A DNA stretch of 64,000 nt from DASUPK01 sp963819715 (GTDB taxonomy: Bacteria; Actinomycetota; Thermoleophilia; Solirubrobacterales; 70-9), in NCBI GenBank assembly GCA_963819715.1, contig CAWFXE010000002.1, positions 930,001-994,000 of the forward strand, read 5' to 3'. Under the pieces are notes generated by a model. That model saw nothing but the letters and a program-made list of their open reading frames with translations. It was not told where the DNA came from and did not search any database. Position numbers and translations under genes: made by a program. Position 1 is the first letter of the stretch. Every line of letters begins with the position of its first letter. Below, in pieces: positions 8,072 through 16,123 of the stretch.

Positions 8072-8386
8072 CTACTTCAGCGCCTTGCGGCGCTCGTCCA
8101 GCTCCTTGGCGATCTCATCCAGCGACTCGACCGAGCTCTGCGCACGGACGGCCAGCTTGGCGAGCTCTTTGCGGACGTCCTCCGTCGCCTTGTCGAGCGT
8201 GTCGCGCCAGCTTGAGACCTGATCCGTGGCCTTGCCGGTCGCATCGCCCGAGACGTCGCGAAGCCGCGACACCGCCGAATCGATGCTCGAGCGCACGTCG
8301 CCCGTCGCCTTTTCGCCGGCAGCCCGGAGATCGTCGATCGCCTTCTGGACCTGGTCCCTGACGCCACTGCTATCGCTTGATTCCAC
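8072..8386 (-). CDS. hypothetical coiled-coil protein
   Basis: A 104-residue amphipathic helical protein with repeated Ala/Asp/Lys/Val patterns resembling phasin-like or late-embryogenesis-like helices. The start is decided by a consensus AGGAGG six bases before GTG 8386; a longer frame from 8428 would place this ribosome-binding site inside the gene. Its helical character matches the convergent neighbour at 7590-8063, but the sequences are not clearly homologous. Function unknown. Confidence 0.55.
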   Translation of the reverse strand: MESSDSSGVRDQVQKAIDDLRAAGEKATGDVRSSIDSAVSRLRDVSGDATGKATDQVSSWRDTLDKATEDVRKELAKLAVRAQSSVESLDEIAKELDERRKALK

Positions 8387-8463
8387 CTCGGACCTCCTGA
8401 TCGGGTTTATCCCGCAAACGCCCGGCAAGCCTATACGGCCACGACTGCAACGATAGGCCGGAT

Positions 8464-9804
8464 ATGCCCGACGGCACCATCACCCGGGAGCGCCCTACTC
8501 GAGGCGAGCAGCTGACGCTCGACGTCGAGTCGCTGGCCTACGGCGGCAAGGGCGTGGCGCGCCGCAACGGCTACGTGGTCTTCGTCGCGGGAGCGCTGCC
8601 GGGAGACCGCGTCACCGCGGAGATCACAAAGGCGAAGCGGGGCTACGCCGAAGCGTCCACGACGGAGATTCTTCGCGAGTCCCCGGACCGGGTCCCGACC
8701 CGCTGCGACCACGGTGGCGAGCCATGTCCGGGCGCGCCGTGGCAGGGGCTGGCCTACGAGGAGCAGCTCCGCCACAAGCAGACTCAGGTCGAGGACTCGC
8801 TGGTCCGGCTGGGAGGCCTCGACGGCTTCGAGCTCGAGCCGATCGAGCCGGCCGTCGAGCGGTGGCGCTATCGCAACAAGCTCGAGTATTCCTTCGGGGA
8901 GCGCGAGGGCGAGCTCGTACTCGGCTTTCACGCCCGCGGCCGCTGGGACCTGATCGTCGACGCCGAGGACTGCCAGCTCGCCTCCGAGCGCAACAACTCG
9001 CGGCGCAACGAGCTCCGCGACTGGACCCGCTCGGCCGCGTTGCCGCCATGGGAGCCGCGGGCGCAGCAGGGGATCCTCCGGAACCTGGTGATCAGGGAGG
9101 GTCGCCGCACAGGGCAGCTCCAGAGCCGGCTGGTGACCTCGGCGGCGGAGATCCCGCGCCCGCCCGTCGACCTCCACACGATCATCGAGGGCCCGGGAAG
9201 CACCACGGACGGGCCCACCGGGGCGATCGGCGAGGAGTACCTGGAGGAGGAGCTCTGTGGCCTCCACTTCCGGATCTCACACCGCGCCTTCTTCCAGACG
9301 AACACGGAGATGGCCGAGCGGCTTTACGGACTTGCCGCGGATCTCGCCGGGCTGAATGGCACCGAGCGCGTCTACGACCTCTTCTGCGGAATCGGGACGT
9401 TGGGGCTGAGCATGGCGAAGCGGGCGGGGGAGGTCTGGGGCATCGAGGTCGTCCCCGAGGCGATCGTCGACGCGGAGGAGAATGCCCGCCGCAATGAAAT
9501 CGAGAACGCGCGCTTCCGGACCGGCGATGCCCGCAAGGAGATCCGCCCGCTCCTCGAGGAGGCCGGCCGCCCTGACGTGGTCGTCGTCGACCCGCCGCGC
9601 GCCGGTCTCTCGAAGAAGATCGTCCGCCGCCTGATCGAGTGCGAGGCGCCTCGCATCGTCTACGTCTCCTGCAATCCGACGACCCTCGCGCCCAACGCCG
9701 CCCAGCTCGCGGAGGCCGGATATAGGCTGCGCCGCGTGAAGCCGGTCGACATGTTCCCCCAGACGCCGCACATCGAGTGCGTGGCGCTGCTGGAGAAGGC
9801 GTGA
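8464..9804 (+). CDS. TrmA/RlmD-family RNA (uracil-5-)-methyltransferase
   Basis: A 446-residue SAM-dependent methyltransferase. An N-terminal TRAM domain (roughly residues 10-70) is followed by a cluster region and a C-terminal Rossmann methyltransferase with DLFCGIGTLGL, VVDPPRAG and the catalytic YVSCNP motif. It should methylate uracil C5 in rRNA or tRNA. RlmD-type enzymes carry four cluster cysteines (C-x5-C-x2-C-x(n)-C). Here I see R-C-D-H-G-G-E-P-C-P-G-A-P-W plus a later Cys, so the third ligand appears missing. Which RNA it modifies cannot be decided here. Confidence 0.88.
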   Translation: MPDGTITRERPTRGEQLTLDVESLAYGGKGVARRNGYVVFVAGALPGDRVTAEITKAKRGYAEASTTEILRESPDRVPTRCDHGGEPCPGAPWQGLAYEEQLRHKQTQVEDSLVRLGGLDGFELEPIEPAVERWRYRNKLEYSFGEREGELVLGFHARGRWDLIVDAEDCQLASERNNSRRNELRDWTRSAALPPWEPRAQQGILRNLVIREGRRTGQLQSRLVTSAAEIPRPPVDLHTIIEGPGSTTDGPTGAIGEEYLEEELCGLHFRISHRAFFQTNTEMAERLYGLAADLAGLNGTERVYDLFCGIGTLGLSMAKRAGEVWGIEVVPEAIVDAEENARRNEIENARFRTGDARKEIRPLLEEAGRPDVVVVDPPRAGLSKKIVRRLIECEAPRIVYVSCNPTTLAPNAAQLAEAGYRLRRVKPVDMFPQTPHIECVALLEKA

Positions 9805-10583
9805 GCCGCGCGTTCGGAGTCACCGCGGGACTGGACCCGGAGATCGCCAGCCCGCTGGCCGGTCGCTGCCAGGAGCTCGGCTACCACTCGATCTGGTCCA
9901 ACGACCATCCCGGCGCCAAGGGGATCGAGACCCTCGCCGAGTACGCGAAGGGCGCCGACCGGATCGACCTCGGCGTCGCGGTCATCGCCCTCGATCGCCA
10001 ATCGCCCGTGGAGATCGCGGCCGACATCGACCGATTCGGCATCGACAAGGAACGCCTGTGGCTCGGCATCGGCGCGGGCTTCACCGAGAGGCCGCTGACC
10101 GCCGTGCGCGAGGCGTTGCCGGGGCTGCGCGAGGCGTTGCCGGACGTCCGCCTCGTCCTCGCGGCGATGGGCCCGAAGATGTGTGCCTTCGCCGGAGCCG
10201 AGTGGGACGGTGTCTTCTTCAACTGGATGACCCCGGAGTTCGCGACCCAGGCTCGGGGATGGGTTGAGCAAGGCGCCGGCGATGCCGGGCGCGAGCCGCC
10301 GAAGATCTTCGGCTACGTCCGGACAGCCGTTGGGAACAATGCGGAGGACCGGCTCGCCAAGGACGAGTCCTTCTACCGCGATCTGCATCCGGGATACCGA
10401 AACCACTTCGATCGCCAGGGAGCCCCGGAGGGAAGCGTGGGCGTCGCGGGTGAGAACGACACCGTCGTACAAGCCAGACTCTCCCTCTTCCGCGCCCTCG
10501 ACGTGACGGTGGTCAGGGCCCTCGCCAGTGCGACGATCGAGGACATGAGCGCGCTCGCCGAAGCGGCGGGCCCGGCGGACTAG
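9801..10583 (+). CDS. LLM-class (F420- or FMN-dependent) oxidoreductase
   Basis: A 260-residue TIM-barrel protein of the luciferase-like monooxygenase superfamily. The N-terminus has the usual E-L-G-Y-x-S-I-W segment and a short substrate-side domain, followed by L-G-I-G-A-G-F near residue 90. In Actinobacteria such proteins often use F420, but cofactor choice is inference. The GTG start overlaps the methyltransferase stop (GTGA), so the two are probably cotranscribed. Confidence 0.75.
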   Translation: MSRAFGVTAGLDPEIASPLAGRCQELGYHSIWSNDHPGAKGIETLAEYAKGADRIDLGVAVIALDRQSPVEIAADIDRFGIDKERLWLGIGAGFTERPLTAVREALPGLREALPDVRLVLAAMGPKMCAFAGAEWDGVFFNWMTPEFATQARGWVEQGAGDAGREPPKIFGYVRTAVGNNAEDRLAKDESFYRDLHPGYRNHFDRQGAPEGSVGVAGENDTVVQARLSLFRALDVTVVRALASATIEDMSALAEAAGPAD

Positions 10584-10593
10584 ATAGGGCTCC

Positions 10594-10624
10594 GGGCGAG
10601 GCGGTGGGGGTCACCGCCCCGCCC
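10594..10624. terminator. bidirectional hairpin between convergent genes
   Basis: GGGCGAGGCGGTG and CACCGCCCCGCCC form a 13-position stem with one A-C mismatch around a five-base loop. It sits in the 66-base gap between the LLM gene and the MFS gene, which converge. There is no long T-run. Confidence 0.55.
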
Positions 10625-10649
10625 GGTGGAATCGGCCCCCTTGGGAGAG

Positions 10650-12113
10650 CTACTCCTGCTCGCCCGCGCCTGCCGTCGCGACCCGTGCGGGGGCACGGCG
10701 ACCCGTGATCAGCGGCACGACCGTGATGGCCACGCCGATGACCGCGATGGCCAGCGAGGTCAGGATCGCCGGGTGGAATCCGTCGAGCAGCGCCGCGGCA
10801 CTCCCGGCGGGCGAGCTGGACGCGGCGGTGCCGGCGTCGATCACCGCCGTGGCGATTGCGAGTCCGATCGCACCGCCGACCTGGAATGACGTGTAGACGA
10901 GCCCGGAGGCCAGGCCCTGCTCCTGGGGCGCCACGCCACCGGTCGCCGCCATGTTGAGCGGCCCGAAGGTGAGCGCGAAGCCGATCCCAGCCAGGATGAA
11001 TGTGGGCAGCATCCCGGTCAGGTAGTCGGTGTTCGCCCCGATGTTGAGGAAGAGCACGTACGACGCTGCCAGGCTGGTGAGCCCGACGGCGATCGGCCCT
11101 GTCGTCCCGAAGCGGTTGACAACCCGCGCGATGTTCGGGGATGCGGTGGCGACGATCAGGCCGGTGGGCAGGAAGGCCAGCGCCATCTGCACCGCGGACC
11201 AATCCCTCAGGTCCTGCATGTACAGGGTCCCCATGAACTGGAACCCAAACCAGCTGCCCAGCAGCGCCATGGCGCCGAAGTTGGCGCGCCGCAGCTGGCC
11301 CGAGCGCAGGATGCCGAGGCGAACCAGTGGATTCGGGCTGTGCTGCTCGATCAGGACGAAGGCGCTGAGCAGCGCCGCGACGCCCACGAACGAGAGCAGC
11401 GTCCGCGCCGAGGCCCAGCCGACATCCGGCGCCTCCACCACGGTGTAGACGAGGCTGAGCATCGTCGCCGCCAGCGTCGCCGTCCCTCCGAAGTCGAGTT
11501 TGCGGAGAGAGAACCCGGAAGCCGCCTCGTCGCGATCGAGGTATCGAGGCAGCAGGAACAGGATCCCCGCCGCGATCGGCACCGGCATGAAGAACGTCCA
11601 CCGCCAACCGAGCTCCGTCAGCAGTCCGCCGAAGATCAGGCCAGCCGACCAGCCGCTCGCTCCCGTCGCCGTGTAGACGCTGAGCGCCTTGTTGCGCGCC
11701 GGCCCCTCGGCGAACTTCGTCGTGATGATCGAGAGCCCGGCGGGCGCCGTGAAGGCCGCGGACGCGCCCTTGATGAACCTGGTGGCGATCAGGGTGGTGC
11801 CGTCGTTCGCGATGCCGCCGATGAACGACGCTACGACGAAGACGGCGAGACCGGCGAGCAGCACCTTGCGCCGGCCGATCAGATCGGCTGCGCGCCCGCC
11901 GAGCAGCAGCAGACCGCCGTAGCCGAGCACGTAGCCGCTGATGATCCATTGCAGCGAACTGGGCTCGAGGTCGAGCTCATGCCCGATGTTGGGCAGCGCC
12001 ACTGCGACCATCGAGACGTCCATCCCGTCCAGGAAGAGGACGCCGCAGAGGAGCAGCAGCAGGCCCCAGAGGCGTGAGTCGAATCGAGTTCCCGATGAAG
12101 TTGCTTGCTCCAT
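10650..12113 (-). CDS. MFS drug-efflux-type transporter (DHA2-like)
   Basis: A 487-residue protein with about 14 hydrophobic segments. The motif LDGMDVSMVAVALP in the first helix and the GRAADLIGRRKVL loop are typical of the DHA2 drug:proton antiporter group. The start ATG 12113 is chosen for its GGGAGG ribosome-binding site; a longer upstream frame crosses the promoter and is rejected. It is divergent from a MarR gene, and the operator-like palindrome lies inside its own promoter spacer. Efflux of a toxic compound induced through MarR is the obvious inference; the substrate is unknown. Confidence 0.88.
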   Translation of the reverse strand: MEQATSSGTRFDSRLWGLLLLLCGVLFLDGMDVSMVAVALPNIGHELDLEPSSLQWIISGYVLGYGGLLLLGGRAADLIGRRKVLLAGLAVFVVASFIGGIANDGTTLIATRFIKGASAAFTAPAGLSIITTKFAEGPARNKALSVYTATGASGWSAGLIFGGLLTELGWRWTFFMPVPIAAGILFLLPRYLDRDEAASGFSLRKLDFGGTATLAATMLSLVYTVVEAPDVGWASARTLLSFVGVAALLSAFVLIEQHSPNPLVRLGILRSGQLRRANFGAMALLGSWFGFQFMGTLYMQDLRDWSAVQMALAFLPTGLIVATASPNIARVVNRFGTTGPIAVGLTSLAASYVLFLNIGANTDYLTGMLPTFILAGIGFALTFGPLNMAATGGVAPQEQGLASGLVYTSFQVGGAIGLAIATAVIDAGTAASSSPAGSAAALLDGFHPAILTSLAIAVIGVAITVVPLITGRRAPARVATAGAGEQE

Positions 12114-12156
12114 GTTTCCTCCCAAACGGTCCGAGGTCTGCACTCGTGAGGCGCGT

Positions 12157-12185
12157 AGTATATGCATACGCATGCAATGTGTCAA
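12157..12185 (-). promoter_or_regulatory. consensus sigma70-type promoter of the MFS gene, with palindrome in its spacer
   Basis: Reading the minus strand, TTGACA (12180-12185) is followed by exactly 17 bases and TATACT (12157-12162). Within the spacer the palindrome TGCAT-N4-ATGCA (12163-12176) is a likely MarR operator. It is the best-matched vegetative promoter in the window. Confidence 0.75.
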
Positions 12186-12186
12186 C

Positions 12187-12216
12187 AAGTTATGCGCAAG
12201 CAACTTTTGCTATAAT
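12187..12216 (+). promoter_or_regulatory. marR promoter region with second palindrome
   Basis: A perfect TATAAT at 12211-12216 faces the MarR gene. Just upstream the inverted repeat AAGTT-N10-AACTT (12187-12206) covers the expected -35 region, fitting autorepression. Confidence 0.55.
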
Positions 12217-12250
12217 GCCAGCCGACAGGGGCAAGGAGAAGTGAGGCGAG

Positions 12251-12643
12251 ATGTCCGCCAAGACAGCAGAGAGAGATCAGCTTCTAGACCGGTGGAGTGA
12301 GCTCGAGTCGGAGCACGCCCGGGTCCGCGAGGCTCTGGAGCACGCCCTTCAGCGCGAGCATCGCCTCTCCCTCACCGAGTACGAGGTCCTGCGGCGCCTC
12401 GGGGAATCGCCGAGCGGGAAGCGCCGCATCCAGGAGCTCGCCGAGGAGATCCATTTGAGCCAGAGCGCGCTCTCCCGCCTCGTACAGCGCCTCGAGGACG
12501 ATGGCTACGTCTGCCGGAACGTCTGCGACCACGATCGCCGCGGCGTCTTCGCCTGCGTCACCGACGCCGGCCGCGAGGCGCAGTCCGAGGCGCACCCCAC
12601 GCACGTCTCGGTGCTCGCGGAGACGCTCGGCGAGACCACCTAG
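12251..12643 (+). CDS. MarR-family transcriptional regulator
   Basis: A 130-residue winged-helix protein. The helix-turn-helix lies near residues 58-85 (R-R-I-Q-E-L-A-E-E-I-H-L-S-Q-S-A-L-S-R-L), followed by the wing D-x-D-R-R-G and a dimerisation helix. MarR proteins usually repress a divergent efflux gene and release DNA on binding a phenolic or other ligand. The divergent MFS gene and the two palindromes between them support that role. Confidence 0.9.
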   Translation: MSAKTAERDQLLDRWSELESEHARVREALEHALQREHRLSLTEYEVLRRLGESPSGKRRIQELAEEIHLSQSALSRLVQRLEDDGYVCRNVCDHDRRGVFACVTDAGREAQSEAHPTHVSVLAETLGETT

Positions 12644-12668
12644 CCGACGCCCCGGCATACTCCTCCCG

Positions 12669-14252
12669 GTGGGCCTTGTGAGGAGAGGCACAGCGGTGAC
12701 GGTGTTCGTGGCCCTCGGAGCGACCCTGTTCGCGTCTGCCGCTCAGGCCGGCCCCACCGCTCCGCTCAACCACTCCGGCCGCTGGATCACGGACGCCAAG
12801 GACCGGGTGGCGATCCTGCATGGCGTCAACATGGTCACCAAGGCGCCGCCGTACGCGCCCTCGGCTCAGGGCTTCGGGGATGACGATGCCGCCTTCCTGG
12901 AGCGCAACGGCTTCAACGCAGTGCGCCTCGGCGTGATCTATGCGGGCGTCGAACCCACGCCCGGCGGGTACAGCGACGGCTACCTGAATGACATCGCCGC
13001 GACGGAGGCCGACCTCGCCCGCCACGGCGTCTTCAGCCAGCTCGACTTCCACCAGGACCTCTACAGCGAGCGCTACCAGGGGGAGGGCTGGCCCGATTGG
13101 GCCGTGCAGGACGACGGCATCCCCAACCAGCCGCAGGCGGGCTTCCCGAACAACTACTTCCTGAACCTCGCCCTGATCCGTGCCTTCGACAACTTCTGGG
13201 CGAATGCCCCGGGCCCAGGCGGGATCGGGCTGCAGGACCGCTATGCCGCCGCCTGGGCGCACGTCGCATCGCGCTTCGCCAAGGCCAAGCACACCCTTGG
13301 GTTCGACCTGCTCAACGAGCCCTGGCCGGGAACGCCCTGGGCCCCCTGCCTGACGCTCAACGGCTGCCCGAACTTCGACACACAGAAGATGGGCGCCTTC
13401 TACGGCCGGGTCCTTGCCGCGATCAGGGCCGTGGAGCACCAGAAGATCGTCTGGTACGAGCCCAACGTGCTCTTCAACTTCGGCGCCGACACGAGCATCC
13501 CGCCGCTCGGAGACCGCGCCGCCGGGTTCAGCTTCCACTTCTATTGCACTCCCGGACTCGCGGCGCCCCCGTACAACCTGGCGAGCTGCGACCAGCAGGA
13601 TGAGCACGTGATGAGCAATGCTGACAGGCGGGCGCAGACCACCGGCGACGCGCTGATGCTGAGCGAGTTCGGGGCCACGGATGACCTGGCGACGATCCAC
13701 TCCAACATCGAGCTCGCCGACCGGCACATGGTCTCCTGGGAGTACTGGCACTACTGCGAGTGCCAGGACCCCACCACGACCGGCACAGGGACGCAGGCGG
13801 TCGTCGTCGATCCGAACCAGCCGCCGACGGGCGCCAACGTGAAGCAAGCGAAGCTCGACGTGCTCGCCGAGCCGTACCCGCAGGTCGTCGCCGGCACGCC
13901 GTCGAGCTACGGCTTCGACGAGGCGACGCGCGCCTTCACCCTCGCCTATTCGACCAAGGGACCGACCGGCAAGAGCTTCGCCCGCCGCCCGAAGCACAGG
14001 GGGAAGCACAAGCGCGCCAGGGCGAAGTTCCGCCAGACGCAGATCTTCCTCGGCGCGGACCGCTATCCCGGGGGCTACACCGTCTCGGTGGACGGCGGCG
14101 GTATCGCCTCCAAGCCGAGGGCGAGCCTCCTGCGGGTGATCGCCTGCCGCGGACGGCGCAACGTCAGCGTCACCGTTCGACCGGCTGCCGCGGGCGGCCG
14201 CAACCACACCGACTGCAGGGTGACCCCCCGGCGCAAGAAGCGCGGGCGCTAG
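12669..14252 (+). CDS. secreted glycoside hydrolase family 5, endoglycoceramidase-like
   Basis: A 527-residue protein with a signal peptide ending at about residue 25 (A-Q-A). The GH5 barrel shows the acid/base Glu in LLNEPWPG and the nucleophile Glu in MLSEFG. The overall layout, with a C-terminal beta-rich domain from about residue 400, resembles endoglycoceramidases that release oligosaccharide from glycolipids. The substrate is inference. A basic stretch (Lys/Arg-rich) precedes the last domain. The GTG start has CATACT seven bases upstream. Its stop overlaps the convergent small gene (CTAG). Confidence 0.8.
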   Translation: MGLVRRGTAVTVFVALGATLFASAAQAGPTAPLNHSGRWITDAKDRVAILHGVNMVTKAPPYAPSAQGFGDDDAAFLERNGFNAVRLGVIYAGVEPTPGGYSDGYLNDIAATEADLARHGVFSQLDFHQDLYSERYQGEGWPDWAVQDDGIPNQPQAGFPNNYFLNLALIRAFDNFWANAPGPGGIGLQDRYAAAWAHVASRFAKAKHTLGFDLLNEPWPGTPWAPCLTLNGCPNFDTQKMGAFYGRVLAAIRAVEHQKIVWYEPNVLFNFGADTSIPPLGDRAAGFSFHFYCTPGLAAPPYNLASCDQQDEHVMSNADRRAQTTGDALMLSEFGATDDLATIHSNIELADRHMVSWEYWHYCECQDPTTTGTGTQAVVVDPNQPPTGANVKQAKLDVLAEPYPQVVAGTPSSYGFDEATRAFTLAYSTKGPTGKSFARRPKHRGKHKRARAKFRQTQIFLGADRYPGGYTVSVDGGGIASKPRASLLRVIACRGRRNVSVTVRPAAAGGRNHTDCRVTPRRKKRGR

Positions 14253-14437
14253 GCCTCGGCCTCGGCCTCGTCGTCCTCGTCGACGGGTACGACCTCAGCG
14301 GCGCATGTCGTGCAGAGAACGAGCCCGCTCGGCGGTCCCTCCGTCAGGGCCGCGTTCTTCTCGGCGTCGGTGAGCGTCGCTCCGCAGTTCTGGCAGTTCT
14401 CCGGCAGCTGCTCGATGGTTCGGTCGTCGAGCTCCAT
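14249..14437 (-). CDS. small zinc-ribbon-like protein
   Basis: A 62-residue protein with two CxxC knuckles (C-Q-N-C and C-T-T-C, 25 residues apart) and a very acidic C-terminal tail. The spacing fits a zinc ribbon. A TACACT hexamer eight bases before the ATG fits leaderless expression. It is too small to assign a role; RNA polymerase or chaperone-like partners are guesses. Confidence 0.55.
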   Translation of the reverse strand: MELDDRTIEQLPENCQNCGATLTDAEKNAALTEGPPSGLVLCTTCAAEVVPVDEDDEAEAEA

Positions 14438-14561
14438 CCCCGGCCAGTGTATTCGCCCTCAGGCATGAAACTGGACCGATGTAGGACGCGGGGACCTGGG
14501 GCATTCGGCCACCGCGAGGGGCCGGATTGCTCAACATCACCACCGCACCGATCTCTCCTTC

Positions 14562-15470
14562 ATGACCCGGATGCTCACCGCAGTCTGTGCGGTGCTGGTT
14601 CTCTCGGTGGCCGCCGTGCAGGCGGCGACCGCCAAGACCTCGTCTCAGGGCGGGCCGCCCTCGCACGGCAACCCTGCGCCGCATGGCGACCCACATGGAA
14701 CCGGTGCGGGCCAGGAGGGGAGCGCCGATGCGCAGGCAAGCGGCGACGGCTCGACCGCCACGGCGACGGCGACCTGCCCGCCTGGAACGAGGGCGGCAGG
14801 CGGCGGGTTCGACGCTCCATCCTCCGGCGACGTGGTCGGCCTGGTCTACGAGTCGGTCAAGGTGAGGCAGCGAGCCTGGCGCGCCTCGGCGCAACTGCTC
14901 GATCCCGGCGAACCGAGCACGCTCAACCTCACCACCTACGTCTACTGCCGCAAGCACTTCCCGGTCACCCGATCAACTGCCGAGACCGTCCCGACCAGCG
15001 GTGAGGTCCAGATCGGCCCGACCGCCTCGGCCACTTGTCCGAACGGCCAGATCGCGACGGCGGGCGGCTTCCGCATGCCGGCGCCACTGGTCTCTCCCAC
15101 GGTGACCGACCTCTTCTTTGACTCGATCCGCTCCGGCGACTCAGGTTGGGACGCCCGGGTCGTCACCGGGCCCGCGGGGCCGAGCGGCGTGACCAGCGAG
15201 GCCTACTGTGCCAGGCGGGGTGCGGTCCCACTGGAGGCGGACGGGAGGAGCGCGCCGAACGGTCTCGACTCGGTGACCAGCACCGCGACGGCCGCGTGTC
15301 CCGCCGGCACGAGCCCGGCCGCCGGCGGATTCGCGCAGCCCGACAGCGCCGTGGTCAGCTTCTTCTTCGTCTACTCATCGCGGCGGGTCGGCGACAGCTG
15401 GCAGGTCTTGGGGCTCCACACGGGGAGCGAGCCGGCGGTTGCACTGGACGCGGCGGGGTATTGCGCCTAG
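14562..15470 (+). CDS. secreted protein with three tandem repeats, unknown function
   Basis: A 302-residue exported protein with a signal peptide ending near residue 25. After a Gly/His/Pro-rich linker there are three repeats of about 75 residues. Each starts with T-A-x-C-P-x-G, continues with A-x-G-G-F, has a central D/Y-S pattern and ends in Y-C. Two cysteines per repeat suggest one disulfide each. I do not recognise the domain by name. Its TAG stop overlaps the convergent gene's stop (CTAG). Confidence 0.65.
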   Translation: MTRMLTAVCAVLVLSVAAVQAATAKTSSQGGPPSHGNPAPHGDPHGTGAGQEGSADAQASGDGSTATATATCPPGTRAAGGGFDAPSSGDVVGLVYESVKVRQRAWRASAQLLDPGEPSTLNLTTYVYCRKHFPVTRSTAETVPTSGEVQIGPTASATCPNGQIATAGGFRMPAPLVSPTVTDLFFDSIRSGDSGWDARVVTGPAGPSGVTSEAYCARRGAVPLEADGRSAPNGLDSVTSTATAACPAGTSPAAGGFAQPDSAVVSFFFVYSSRRVGDSWQVLGLHTGSEPAVALDAAGYCA

Positions 15471-16123
15471 TACGGCGGCAGCTTGTCGTACCACTCGCCG
15501 AGCACCCTGAACGACGACCAGAAGCGCTGCTTCGCGTCCTCGGTGTCGAGCGAGTCGTCGATGTCCGGGACGTAGAGGGCGTCCATCGTCGGGGTCAGTC
15601 GCTGCACCCCACCCTCGAGCGGCTCGATCCGATCGGAGAGCGGCAGCTCCAGCTCGTTGAGCGTGTCGAGAGCCTCATCGCCCATGACGACGATGATCCG
15701 CGGCTGCACGATCGCGATCTCCTCGGCGACGCGGGCGATGCACACCTCGGATGCGAGGGTGGGATCGGTCAGCGGGCACTTCACGCAGAGGGTTCCGAAG
15801 ACCACGATCGGATCGATCGACAGCCGCTTGAAGCTCTTCATCAGTGCGTTGCCGGCGCGGCCGTAGAACGCGACGCCCTCCTCGATCTCCGAGGCCGTCG
15901 CAGAGCGCTTCAGCATCATGATGTCGGCCTGGGGGTGTCCTGAGCCCTGAACCGGCATCACGTTGCCCCTGGGGCAGTCCTGGCAGGCGGAGAGCTCCCG
16001 GCCCAGGTCGTTCAGCTCCCGGATCGCGCGCTCGAGGTACTTCTCGCGGATCTCGTCGTCGGTTATGGATGACACGGCGCCTTGCCTCTTCTTCGGACCG
16101 GGCTCGGCCCCTTGCGGGTGCAT
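15467..16123 (-). CDS. divergent uracil-DNA-glycosylase-superfamily protein
   Basis: A 218-residue protein. An N-terminal C-x-x-C (A-C-Q-D-C-P), a central G-R-A-G-N-A-L-M segment, a Cys pair near C-V-K-C-P and a C-terminal P-R-I-I-V-V-M-G-D segment follow the family 4/5 uracil-DNA glycosylase layout with its Fe-S cysteines. The usual motif 1 (G-E-x-P-G) is replaced by L-K-R-S-A-T-A-S-E, so uracil excision is uncertain. ATG 16123 overlaps the stop of the upstream glycosyltransferase-PHP gene (TGATG). Confidence 0.6.
   Translation of the reverse strand: MHPQGAEPGPKKRQGAVSSITDDEIREKYLERAIRELNDLGRELSACQDCPRGNVMPVQGSGHPQADIMMLKRSATASEIEEGVAFYGRAGNALMKSFKRLSIDPIVVFGTLCVKCPLTDPTLASEVCIARVAEEIAIVQPRIIVVMGDEALDTLNELELPLSDRIEPLEGGVQRLTPTMDALYVPDIDDSLDTEDAKQRFWSSFRVLGEWYDKLPPY

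Noticed and set aside
12114..12203. Longer N-terminus for the MFS transporter
   Set aside because: It would place the consensus promoter and palindrome inside the coding sequence. ATG 12113 has GGGAGG upstream.
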